The notes beneath the pieces were generated by a model. It was not told where the DNA came from and ran no database searches. It saw only the letters and a program-made list of their open reading frames with translations. From assembly GCA_021768985.1 (NCBI GenBank), contig JAETTR010000018.1, positions 1 to 13,427 on the forward strand: 13,427 nucleotides of DNA. The letters are read 5' to 3'. Below, piece by piece: positions 1 through 6,327 of the stretch; the first letter of the stretch is position 1; each line of letters starts with the position of its first letter. Both the position numbers and the translations under genes were made by a program. The DNA is from Bacillota bacterium. Lineage in GTDB: Bacteria > Bacillota > Clostridia > Christensenellales > Borkfalkiaceae.

Positions 1-325
1 GTTTATTGCCGAAGATATAGACGCCCTCTTCGCAGGCGAGCGGCGCGCTCGCCGCAAGGCGCACGCCGTCGTCGTGATTGCCGCTGATGATCACCGCGGC
101 GCGGGAATCCCCCGCCAGCTATTTCAAGGCAACGAAAAATGCTTCCTCCGCCTCGGCGGAAGGAAGATAGGTATCGAAAATATCCCCCGCGATCAACACG
201 AGGTCTACGCGTTCCCGTTCGCAAATATCGACGATTTCGTCGATCGCCGCGATCTGTTCGGGCAACCGTTCCGCGTCCATCAGCCGCTTTCCGAGATGCC
301 AGTCGGACGTGTGCAAAATTTTCAT
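1..325 (-). pseudogene. sbcD: SbcD nuclease subunit, 5' part, interrupted by in-frame TAG
   Basis: SbcD is the Mre11-like metal-dependent nuclease subunit of SbcCD, which cuts hairpin and protein-blocked DNA ends. The start MKILHTSDWHLG (ATG at 323-325, weak GGAAAG upstream) carries the phosphodiesterase motif with Asp8 and His10. Motif 2, LVLIAGDIFD, contains Asp48. The frame then hits TAG at 119-121 (codon 69). After it the same frame continues with LAGDSRAAVIISGNHDDGV, which carries the GNHD metal motif (codons 82-85), and stays open to the window edge. Homology therefore spans the stop and no frameshift is needed. One base change at position 121 would restore Lys, Gln or Glu, which suits the usual ALK-x-LA sequence. 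Options are a recent nonsense mutation, a base error or amber readthrough. The 3' part and any sbcC lie outside the window. Family identity is secure; functional status is not. Confidence 0.85.
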
Positions 326-390
326 TCTTTCCGTTGCGCCTGAAAATTTTTTCCACCCCGCAAAAAACACTTCCTTTTCGGGGCGGGTTA

Positions 391-399
391 TGATATACT
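391..399 (+). promoter_or_regulatory. Extended -10 promoter for the DnaD-like gene
   Basis: TGA-TATACT at 391-399 is an extended -10 (TGnTATACT) facing the plus-strand gene at 482. No good -35 is visible at the expected distance (TTCCTT at 371-376 is poor), which is common for extended -10 promoters. Transcription would begin near 406, giving a leader of roughly 75 nt. Its last base abuts the -10 of the opposing sbcD promoter. Confidence 0.55.
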
Positions 400-428
400 A
401 TTATACACTGCCGACATGAAAAAAGCAA
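400..428 (-). promoter_or_regulatory. Sigma-A-type promoter for sbcD
   Basis: On the minus strand a TTGCTT -35 (423-428) and a perfect TATAAT -10 (400-405) are separated by 17 bp. Transcription would begin near 393, about 68 nt upstream of the sbcD ATG. It is back to back with the plus-strand extended -10 at 391-399, so RNA polymerase probably cannot occupy both at once. Confidence 0.65.
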
Positions 429-481
429 GCGTTGACGGCGGTTTACGTAAAATTCACACACGAAAAACACGGAGGAATCCT

Positions 482-2191
482 ATGTCTTTCAGCACCTTTT
501 CCAAGGACTTTACCGCAAATATGTTCACGAGCGTGGAGAACCGGTTCATCACCAACTATCTGCCGCAGGCGGACGGCGACGCCGTGCGCGTGTATCTCTA
601 CGGATTGTATCTTTGCCAGTGCGCGGAGGATTTCGACGCGGAAAGCGCGGCGAAACTGCTGAAAACGACCCCCGAAAAGCTTTTGGAATACTTCGAGTTC
701 TGGGAAGAATGCGATCTGGTGCGCGTCTTGTCCCGCAATCCGCTGTTCGTGGAGTACCTGCCCGTGAACGCGGCGGTCGGCAAACCCAAGCCGATCCGCG
801 CGGAAAAATACGCGGAGTTCAACCGCGAGCTCTTCAAGGTTCTGCAACGCGCGCAGAAGGATTTCAAGCCCTACGAAATGCAGAAGATTCTCGAATTTTT
901 AGAGAACAACCCCATGGAACACCAGGCGTTTTTGCTGATCGCCGAATACTGCGCGCGCAAGGACGGCGAAAAGCTGACGAGCAACCACATTCTGAACAAA
1001 GCGGCAAAGCTCTGCCGAGAGCATAAGCTGACCTACGAACAGGTGGAGCGCGAACTCGCCGACTTCAACCTGCACGAAAAGGAACTGAGCAAAATCTTCA
1101 CCCTGCTCGGCATCTACCGCAAGCCCGCCGAGAGCGATTACGACTTCCTCGACAAATGGGAAGCGCGCGGCATGGAGCTCGGCGCGATCTACGCCGCGGC
1201 GGAAACGCTGAAAAAAGGCACCTTGTCCACCCTCGATATTCTCGTGGACGAGCTCTGCGAAAAGGACTGCAAGACGGAAGAAACGGCGCGGGAATATCTG
1301 CGCAGACGGGAAGAACTCGCCTCGGCAGTATTCAGAACGGCGCGCAAGCTCGGCGTGAAGGTACAGAACCCCCGCGCGTATTCGGACGAGTACGCCGAAA
1401 AATGGCTCGATCACGGCTACGACGAGGAGAGCCTGTCCGCGCTTGCGGGCGTGTGCTTAAAGCTCGGCTACGGCTTCGCCGAAATGGACGCCCTGCTCGA
1501 CAAGCTCTACGCGCAGGGAATCGTAGACGGCGACGGCGTAAAGGAGTACTGCGCCGAACAGGAAAAACAACTGCGGCTGATGCAAAAAATTCAGTCCGTT
1601 TGCGGCGTAATCAAAAAGACGCAGTCCGCGCTCGACATGATGGCGGCGTGGCGGAACTGGAATTTTTCCGACGAGATGATTCTGGAAGCGGCAAAGCGGA
1701 GCGCGAACGCAAGCGCGCCCCTGCCCTACATGAACAAGCTCCTCTCCGAATGGAAGCGGCTCGGCGCGTTCACCCCTTCGGCGATCCCCGAAAAGCCGGC
1801 GCCCGCCGCAAAGACGGATTTCAGAAACGAAGCGGCGGTCGCGGCGGACAAGCGGAGCGAGCGGGAACGCTATTACGCGAAGCTGCGGCAGACCGCGCAA
1901 CAGAAAGCAGAGCGGGCGCGCGAAATCGCGGGGCAAAACGCGGAATTCAAAACCGCCGAAGCGACGATCAAAAAGAGCGAAATCGAGCTGGCGAAGGCGG
2001 AGATCTTCGATCCCGCGAACGCCGACGCGATCAAACTGAAACTGATTGCGGCAAAAAAAGCGCGTAAAAACGCGCTCCTCTCTCTGCACCTTTCCGACGA
2101 AGATTTACAGCCCCGTTACGCCTGCCGTAAGTGTTCGGACACCGGCTTCCTGCCGAACGGAAAAATGTGCGATTGTTACCCGCACCCATAA
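482..2191 (+). CDS. Primosome protein: DnaB/DnaD-type helicase-loading domains fused to a DnaC/DnaI-like N-terminal zinc domain
   Basis: This 569-residue protein is predicted to act in loading the replicative helicase. The start is the ATG at 482, preceded by a clear GGAGG at 7 nt; a longer reading frame from 416 lacks a site. The N-terminal ~100 residues resemble the winged-helix part of DnaB/DnaD primosome proteins. Several helical DnaD-like repeats follow (about 150-430), with aromatic motifs such as DKWEARGMELGAIYAA and MMAAWRNWNFSDEMI. An Ala/Pro linker leads to a charged coiled region (about 456-535). The last part, LQPRYACRKCSDTGFLPNGK then MCDC, places Cys548, Cys551, Cys563 and Cys565 in the CX2C...CXC pattern found before the AAA+ domain of DnaC/DnaI loaders. 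The protein ends four residues later, with no Walker A. In Bacillus subtilis dnaB and dnaI are adjacent, so a fusion that lost the ATPase is plausible. DnaD-type assignment is good; the loader-domain assignment rests on motif recognition. Confidence 0.75.
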   Translation: MSFSTFSKDFTANMFTSVENRFITNYLPQADGDAVRVYLYGLYLCQCAEDFDAESAAKLLKTTPEKLLEYFEFWEECDLVRVLSRNPLFVEYLPVNAAVGKPKPIRAEKYAEFNRELFKVLQRAQKDFKPYEMQKILEFLENNPMEHQAFLLIAEYCARKDGEKLTSNHILNKAAKLCREHKLTYEQVERELADFNLHEKELSKIFTLLGIYRKPAESDYDFLDKWEARGMELGAIYAAAETLKKGTLSTLDILVDELCEKDCKTEETAREYLRRREELASAVFRTARKLGVKVQNPRAYSDEYAEKWLDHGYDEESLSALAGVCLKLGYGFAEMDALLDKLYAQGIVDGDGVKEYCAEQEKQLRLMQKIQSVCGVIKKTQSALDMMAAWRNWNFSDEMILEAAKRSANASAPLPYMNKLLSEWKRLGAFTPSAIPEKPAPAAKTDFRNEAAVAADKRSERERYYAKLRQTAQQKAERAREIAGQNAEFKTAEATIKKSEIELAKAEIFDPANADAIKLKLIAAKKARKNALLSLHLSDEDLQPRYACRKCSDTGFLPNGKMCDCYPHP

Positions 2192-2200
2192 AACTTCGAA

Positions 2201-2542
2201 TTACTCGTATTCTCCGTAATCGCGGCGGTCGCACTTTCCCCGCGGCGGAGGCGGCGGGGGCGGCGGACAGGAATCTTCCCACTTGCCGCCCTTCTTTTTT
2301 TCGGGTTTCGGCGCGGCTTTGATGTCGACGAACACGACGTCCACCCCGATTTTCGTCACGCATTTCAGTTCGACGAACACCTCCGCTTTTCCCCAGCGGA
2401 ATCCCCTTCCGCCCGGCACGACGATGCCCTGCACCTTTCCATCGGGATAGGTGAACACGACGTCGCTCACCTTGCCGAGCCGCTTGCCGTCGTTGATATT
2501 GATCGCTTCTTTTCGCCTTAATTCGCCAAAACTCGTTTCCAC
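2201..2542 (-). CDS. YlmC/YmxH family PRC-barrel protein
   Basis: This 113-residue protein belongs to the small YlmC/YmxH PRC-barrel family of sporulating Firmicutes, whose biochemical role is not established. The N-terminal ~80 residues match the family: ELRRKEAININDGKRLGKV, then VVFTYPDGKVQGIVVPGG and a hydrophobic final strand. The tail (about 81-113) is unusual. It is Lys/Pro rich, has a run of eight prolines between two cysteines, and ends in an acidic, Tyr-containing stretch. The start is GTG at 2540-2542, chosen because homology begins there; no strong ribosome site is seen. The stop lies 9 bp from the stop of the convergent DnaD-like gene, and I see no terminator between them. A possible 41-codon ORF ends just upstream, so the gene may be read from the promoter at 2811-2839 when the intervening terminator is passed. 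Confidence 0.8.
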   Translation of the reverse strand: METSFGELRRKEAININDGKRLGKVSDVVFTYPDGKVQGIVVPGGRGFRWGKAEVFVELKCVTKIGVDVVFVDIKAAPKPEKKKGGKWEDSCPPPPPPPPRGKCDRRDYGEYE

Positions 2543-2545
2543 ACT

Positions 2546-2671
2546 CTATTCTATGCAAGGCGCGCGGGCTTGTTGCCAAAACGCGTCAAAAGTAACGGTA
2601 CTTTTTTCGATAGGCAGCACGACGGGTCGCATCACCGAAATCCCGAGCGCGGTAAGGCAGATGCCGAGCAC
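2546..2671 (-). CDS. Possible small membrane-anchored protein (unrecognised)
   Basis: A GTG-initiated frame of 41 codons ends in TAG 3 nt before the GTG of the YlmC-like gene, so the two could be translationally coupled. It starts with a hydrophobic stretch, VLGICLTALGISVM, then RPVVLPIEKSTVTFDAFWQQ, which could be a signal anchor with a short outside tail. Codon choice is not out of line with neighbours. Against it, no ribosome binding site is visible, the start is ambiguous (an ATG also lies at codon 14) and I recognise no family. Treat as tentative. Confidence 0.25.
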   Translation of the reverse strand: MLGICLTALGISVMRPVVLPIEKSTVTFDAFWQQARAPCIE

Positions 2672-2677
2672 GATGGC

Positions 2678-2714
2678 AAAATAAGCGCCCGATTATTGAA
2701 CAATAACCGAGCGC
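2678..2714 (-). terminator. Rho-independent terminator or attenuator
   Basis: Arms 2685-2698 and 2701-2714 pair over 14 positions with two mismatches. On the minus strand the stem is followed by TTATTTT. It ends the candidate RNA begun at the promoter 2811-2839 and lies directly ahead of the possible small ORF and ylmC-like gene, so it may act as an attenuator. The interrupted U tract and short loop make its strength uncertain. Confidence 0.55.
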
Positions 2715-2804
2715 ACTCGACATCTTCTTCGACTATGGATGAAACTTTCATCCGACTGCTACGACAGTCAGTCCTCCGATGACATATTCTCTATGCAGTT
2801 TGCG
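2678..2804 (-). ncRNA. Candidate structured small RNA or leader RNA
   Basis: A strong promoter (2811-2839) and a terminator (2678-2714) bracket about 125 nt without a convincing ORF. Two hairpins lie back to back: a 5-bp stem with a 6-nt loop at 2754-2769, and a perfect 8-base inverted repeat with a 1-nt centre at 2737-2753. An exposed GGAGG sits at 2773-2777, just 5' of the first hairpin. A weak ATG frame (from 2751, 39 codons) runs through the terminator; its ATG is buried in the second hairpin and its codons are atypical, so I do not call it a gene. The RNA could be a free-standing sRNA, or a regulatory leader controlling the small ORF and ylmC-like gene downstream. It matches no riboswitch class I know. 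Confidence 0.5.
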
Positions 2805-2810
2805 AAGCGT

Positions 2811-2839
2811 ATTATAGCTTTCGTACAAATAAAAGTCAA
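2811..2839 (-). promoter_or_regulatory. Strong sigma-A promoter for the candidate RNA
   Basis: TTGACT (2834-2839) and a perfect TATAAT (2811-2816) are spaced 17 bp apart on the minus strand. Transcription would begin near 2804. The site lies just past the end of the membrane protein gene (2925), and its transcript heads into 2543-2800, where no recognised gene lies. Confidence 0.75.
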
Positions 2840-2924
2840 GCGTTTGAAGCAAAAATTTTTACAAATCCGCTTCGGTTGCATCAGGGTTGATTTTACGCAG
2901 CTTTTTCAGCCGCTTCAACCGCTT

Positions 2925-4289
2925 TCACGGGCGGCGGTAGAAGAAGAACAACACGAAGAGCGCAAGCGCGCCGATCGCCGCCACGATCGTGCAGGACGAA
3001 AATCCGATCGAGATCGCGCTCAACTGCTCCGCAATACTCGCCGCCGCTTCCGCACCCGCAATCGAGGAAATGATTCCCGGATTCCCTTTGACGACCGCAA
3101 GCCCGATCGTGGGAACCAGTACGAGAAGCAGGAAGGGCAACCAACCCAGCCAGATCGGCAGTCCGAGCTTAATGCCGGGATTTTTGCAGAACAGCTTAAC
3201 GACCATCTTCAAAATGAGATACGCCCAGGTAAACATGGTGAACAAAATCAGCCCCGCAAGAACCATCATCACGATGGAAAGCATCCGCACCGTTCCGTCG
3301 CCGATTTTATCCATCACCAATGCCGTAAGCTCGACTTTCAGCTTTTCGGAGGAGCTCATTTCCTCCGAATCGGCAAGCGGCGCGAAAACCTTCGCCGAAC
3401 CGCTCTCTTGCGATCCGCCGTTCTCCTGAGAACCGCCGTTCTCTTGCGAGCCGCCGGTCGCCTGCTCGAGTCCGCGCAGAATGAGTTCGGAAACAAATTC
3501 GTCGGCGTTGATTTTGCCGTCCTCATCGGCGAGCATGGAAAGCGCGTCCTTTACCTGTTTCCGGATTTCCTCTTTGTTTTCGGGCGTGAGCGCTTCGATG
3601 CCGTTCAAATCGGGATTTGAGCTTTCCTGCATCATTTCGAACACTTCGTCCACCGTCGCGATCACGGTATCGGTAATCGAATCGACGGTCGCACCCTCGG
3701 CGTAAATCGCGTTCACGAGCACGTCCGCCTTCTCTTCGATATAAGCGTTCGTAAGCCCCGCCTCTTCCATCGCCTGACGGATTTCTTCGTTTCCCGTATC
3801 GGCAATCACCTTGTCGAGTTGTTCAGCAAGCGCCTGATTGATGACAACCTTGGAAACGACGGGCATCGCATTTTTCACCAGCGCATTGATTTTCGGAACG
3901 AGTTCCCCCACTATGTAGCTCACGTTGCCATCGATCAGCGTATGTACGGTTTCCCGTTCCTTCTCCGCTCCGCCCGAAAGCGCCGCAAGCAGATCGGCGG
4001 TTTTCAGTTGAATGCCGATGGAGAACTTCAATCCGTCTTTTCCCAGCACCTGTTCGTAATCCTCGTCCGAGAGCTCGATCCCCGCAAGCGGGTTATCGGG
4101 ATCGACGGAACCGCCCTCCGAACCGGAGCCCGCGCCCGCCTGTTCCACGAGCGACTTCACCGTTTCGGGCGTTACGTTGTAACCGATATTTACCTGCCAG
4201 AACGGCGCGATAAAGAACGAAACGATTACGGCGATACAGATGACCGCGACGACGATATTGTAAATCATAAGTTTCGCGCGACTTTTCAT
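2925..4289 (-). CDS. Unrecognised four-TM membrane protein with large extracytoplasmic domain
   Basis: I do not recognise this 454-residue protein. A basic start (MKSRAK) leads into TM1 (about 9-29). A large, mostly helical outside region follows (about 31-335), with an early Gly/Ser-rich stretch, an EF-hand-like segment at 253-265 (LADEDGKINADEF) and three GGSQEN-type repeats (about 279-297). Three more TM segments lie at about 336-366, 379-399 and 430-451. The start is the ATG at 4287-4289 with GGGGT upstream; an earlier ATG at 4323-4325 overlaps the -10 box of the gene's own promoter. The frame stops at TGA (2925-2927) just after the last TM. It would stay open beyond that for 21 basic-then-acidic codons (KRLKRLKKLRKINPDATEA...) to a TAA at 2858, so the stop may be a recent truncation. 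A possible calcium- or envelope-linked role is only a guess. Confidence 0.8.
   Translation of the reverse strand: MKSRAKLMIYNIVVAVICIAVIVSFFIAPFWQVNIGYNVTPETVKSLVEQAGAGSGSEGGSVDPDNPLAGIELSDEDYEQVLGKDGLKFSIGIQLKTADLLAALSGGAEKERETVHTLIDGNVSYIVGELVPKINALVKNAMPVVSKVVINQALAEQLDKVIADTGNEEIRQAMEEAGLTNAYIEEKADVLVNAIYAEGATVDSITDTVIATVDEVFEMMQESSNPDLNGIEALTPENKEEIRKQVKDALSMLADEDGKINADEFVSELILRGLEQATGGSQENGGSQENGGSQESGSAKVFAPLADSEEMSSSEKLKVELTALVMDKIGDGTVRMLSIVMMVLAGLILFTMFTWAYLILKMVVKLFCKNPGIKLGLPIWLGWLPFLLLVLVPTIGLAVVKGNPGIISSIAGAEAAASIAEQLSAISIGFSSCTIVAAIGALALFVLFFFYRRP
3411..3464 (-). repeat. Three tandem 18-bp units encoding GGSQEN-type repeats
   Basis: Three in-frame 18-bp units, diverged at a few positions, encode Gly-Gly-Ser-Gln-Glu-Asn/Ser within the outside domain of the membrane protein. 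They sit between the EF-hand-like segment and the second TM and probably form a flexible linker whose length could vary by slippage. Confidence 0.8.
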
Positions 4290-4323
4290 ATTGCTTACCC
4301 CGCTATTAATTCTATCTTTCAAC

Positions 4324-4352
4324 ATTATATTAGATTGAATGATTTTTGTAAA
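4324..4352 (-). promoter_or_regulatory. Sigma-A promoter of the membrane protein gene
   Basis: TTTACA (4347-4352) and TATAAT (4324-4329) are 17 bp apart on the minus strand. Transcription would begin near 4317, about 28 nt before the preferred start codon at 4289. The box overlaps the alternative upstream ATG and argues against it. The gene can thus be transcribed independently of the symporter gene upstream. Confidence 0.7.
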
Positions 4353-4403
4353 GTAATTTCGGGGAAAAAGTCGAAATCCGTCGGTTGGAAAAAATCGGCT
4401 CGC

Positions 4404-6071
4404 TTATAACGCCTTAATCGTCTTTGCCACGTTGATAAAGTGATCGGCGACCCGTTCCGCATTGGCGGAAAGGGAAAGATACTGCGCGCCGACCTCCGGC
4501 GTGCAGACGCCCTCGCCCATTCTGCGGATATGGTTTTCCGCCATCCGCGCGGTGACGCCGTCCACGCATTCCTCGATGCGGAGCGCTTCCTCCAACGCCC
4601 GTCTGTCGCATTCCCGATACGCCGTTACGGTATTATCGTACACCCCTCGGATCATCGTTTTCAATTCCTCGATTTCCGCAATCGCTTCTGCGGAGAACGC
4701 CTCGTTCGCCTCTTTCAGCTTATCGGCATATTCCACGATGTTTTCCGCGTAATCCCCCACCCGTTCGAGATCGGTCACCGTACGGAACGCCGTGGACAGG
4801 TACACGCGGTCTTTTTCGTTCAAATCCGCTTTCAGCAATCTTACGATATACTTTGCGATTTCGCGGTTTAAAAAGTCGAGCTCCCGCTCGCTTTCACGGA
4901 ATTTTTCCACGTCCGCGTAGTCGAGCGTGCAGATGATTCCGCACGAACGCTCGAAATTTCCGACCGCGATCTCCGCCATGTTCAGGATTTCCCGCTTTAC
5001 CTGCTGCACGGCGACGGGCGGCGTTTTCAACATATGCTCCTCCAAATAGAAGAAGCGGGGCTCGTTCCCCTCCGCCGAGGCTTTCTTATCCGGCACGATC
5101 TTCGTGACAAGCTTTACCAGCAGATTGGTAAGCGGAAGCACGATGAGCACGGTGGTTACGTTAAAAATAGTATGGAACATGGATAACTGCAACTGCGGCG
5201 CGTGCGGGAACATCTTACCGAACACGAACCCGTAATCCACCCCGCCGAACCGCAAAAACATGCCGATCAGCAAAAACAGAGCCGCGCCGCTGACGTTAAA
5301 GATCAGGTGGACGAGCGCAGTGCGCTTTGCGTTGACCGTGCTCGTAAGCCCCGCGATGAGCGCCGTCACGCAGGTTCCCACGTTCGAGCCCATGGTGATA
5401 TAGATGCCCTGGTTCAGCGTGATCAGCCCCGTGACCGTCATGGTGATCGCCATTGACGTCATGACCGACGAGCTCTGCACGACTGCGGTAAGGATCATGC
5501 CGATCAGAACGAGCAAAAGCGGATTCTTGAACATTGCGAGGAAATTTTTCACCGAGTCGAGTTCGGAAAAGTACTCCATGGCGCCGCTCATCATCGAGAG
5601 TCCCACGAAGAGCATCCCGAAGCCTGCGAGAATTCCGCCGATCTTCTGCGTGCGGTCCTTTTTCGCGAACGCGAGAATGAACGCGCCGATCCCCGCGAAG
5701 GTCGCGAAAATGACCGACGTGGAAACCGAATTCGCGCCGAACATGCCGAGCGCGACGAGCTGACCGGTGATCGTGGTGCCGATGTTCGCACCGAAGATTA
5801 CGGTCGCCGCCTGCGCAAGCGACATGATGCCCGCGTTTACGAACCCGATCACCATGACGGACGTGGCGCTCGAGCTCTGAATCGCCGCCGTGGTCGCCGC
5901 GCCGACGCCCACGCCGATAAGCTTATTTTTCGAAGTTTTGGCAAACAGCGCCTTTAACCGCCTGCTGCCGAGCGCTTCGAGGTTGGAACTCATCATGGTG
6001 CAGGCGATCAGGAATATTCCCACGCCCGCGACCAGACCGAGCACCGATGTGACAACGGTAACTACATCCAT
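4404..6071 (-). CDS. nptA: Na+/phosphate symporter with C-terminal PhoU domain (NptA/YjbB family)
   Basis: This 555-residue inner-membrane protein belongs to the Na/Pi-cotransporter II family, which moves phosphate with sodium ions. The two inverted repeats each carry the family QSSS motif, at residues 65-68 (AAIQSSSATSVM) and 199-202 (AVVQSSSVMTSM), within multiple hydrophobic segments. The final ~200 residues are cytoplasmic and PhoU-like, with helices such as TDLERVGDYAENIVEYAD and a second copy near the C-terminus (NAERVADHFINVAKTI). Length is normal for the two-domain form. The start is the ATG at 6069-6071, with GGAG 10 nt upstream; the frame extends further 5' but lacks family sequence there. 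The leader contains a promoter (6256-6285) and a strong terminator hairpin (6118-6160), suggesting control by premature termination. No pst genes or other phosphate genes are nearby. Transport direction cannot be told from sequence. Confidence 0.9.
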   Translation of the reverse strand: MDVVTVVTSVLGLVAGVGIFLIACTMMSSNLEALGSRRLKALFAKTSKNKLIGVGVGAATTAAIQSSSATSVMVIGFVNAGIMSLAQAATVIFGANIGTTITGQLVALGMFGANSVSTSVIFATFAGIGAFILAFAKKDRTQKIGGILAGFGMLFVGLSMMSGAMEYFSELDSVKNFLAMFKNPLLLVLIGMILTAVVQSSSVMTSMAITMTVTGLITLNQGIYITMGSNVGTCVTALIAGLTSTVNAKRTALVHLIFNVSGAALFLLIGMFLRFGGVDYGFVFGKMFPHAPQLQLSMFHTIFNVTTVLIVLPLTNLLVKLVTKIVPDKKASAEGNEPRFFYLEEHMLKTPPVAVQQVKREILNMAEIAVGNFERSCGIICTLDYADVEKFRESERELDFLNREIAKYIVRLLKADLNEKDRVYLSTAFRTVTDLERVGDYAENIVEYADKLKEANEAFSAEAIAEIEELKTMIRGVYDNTVTAYRECDRRALEEALRIEECVDGVTARMAENHIRRMGEGVCTPEVGAQYLSLSANAERVADHFINVAKTIKAL

Positions 6072-6117
6072 CTCTTTCAATCTCCATTTAAATAGCGCGT
6101 ACGATCCGTATAAACGC

Positions 6118-6160
6118 AAAAAATAAGGCTTATACCGAACGAATCATTCGGTATAAGCCT
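6118..6160 (-). terminator. Strong terminator in the nptA leader
   Basis: A perfect 14-bp inverted repeat (6126-6139 with 6147-6160, 7-nt loop) is followed on the minus strand by TATTTTTTG. It lies between the promoter at 6256-6285 and the nptA start at 6071, so it either ends a small RNA and recG readthrough, or acts as an attenuator for nptA. Confidence 0.8.
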
Positions 6161-6249
6161 AAACATAATCGATATAAAATATTCTGCGCTCGGTAAATCG
6201 GCGACACATAAATAAAACTTTTCGAGCTCCCGTACAAACTTACTTTCCA
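6118..6249 (-). ncRNA. Candidate leader RNA or small RNA upstream of nptA
   Basis: Transcription from the TTGACA/TATAAT promoter would start near 6249 and end at the terminator at 6118-6160, giving about 130 nt. I find no convincing ORF. A 16-codon frame (MCRRFTERRIFYIDYV, stop at the base of the terminator stem) lacks a ribosome binding site. There is an ACCGA near the middle that could pair with the UCGGU of the terminator's 3' arm, but this is too short to claim an antiterminator. No known riboswitch class is recognised. Confidence 0.45.
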
Positions 6250-6255
6250 ATTTTG

Positions 6256-6285
6256 ATTATAGCAAAGCGGAAAAATCTTTGTCAA
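6256..6285 (-). promoter_or_regulatory. Consensus sigma-A promoter upstream of the nptA leader
   Basis: Perfect TTGACA (6280-6285) and perfect TATAAT (6256-6261) are separated by 18 bp on the minus strand. Both hexamers are consensus, making this the strongest-looking promoter in the window. It lies 43 bp past the recG stop and drives the leader RNA and, if the terminator is passed, nptA. Confidence 0.85.
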
Positions 6286-6327
6286 GCGATCAAATGTAAT
6301 ATTTTTGTAATATTTTTCCGATGCGAG

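Noticed and set aside
416..481. Upstream in-frame ATG as start of the DnaD-like protein
   Set aside because: The extra 22 residues lack a ribosome binding site, whereas the ATG at 482 has a GGAGG at the right distance and begins the recognisable domain.
2632..2751. A 39-codon ORF (MKVSSIVEEDVECARLL...) in the orphan RNA
   Set aside because: Its ATG lies in a hairpin, the GGAGG is too far unless the intervening hairpin is looped out, codons such as ATA, TCA and TTA are unlike neighbouring genes, and it runs through the terminator.
3411..3464. CRISPR-like or minisatellite array
   Set aside because: Only three in-frame 18-bp units without spacers; it is an internal coding repeat.
6163..6213. 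A leader peptide (MCRRFTERRIFYIDYV) controlling the nptA terminator
   Set aside because: No ribosome binding site precedes the ATG, there is no run of one amino acid that would suggest attenuation, and the length is easily found by chance.
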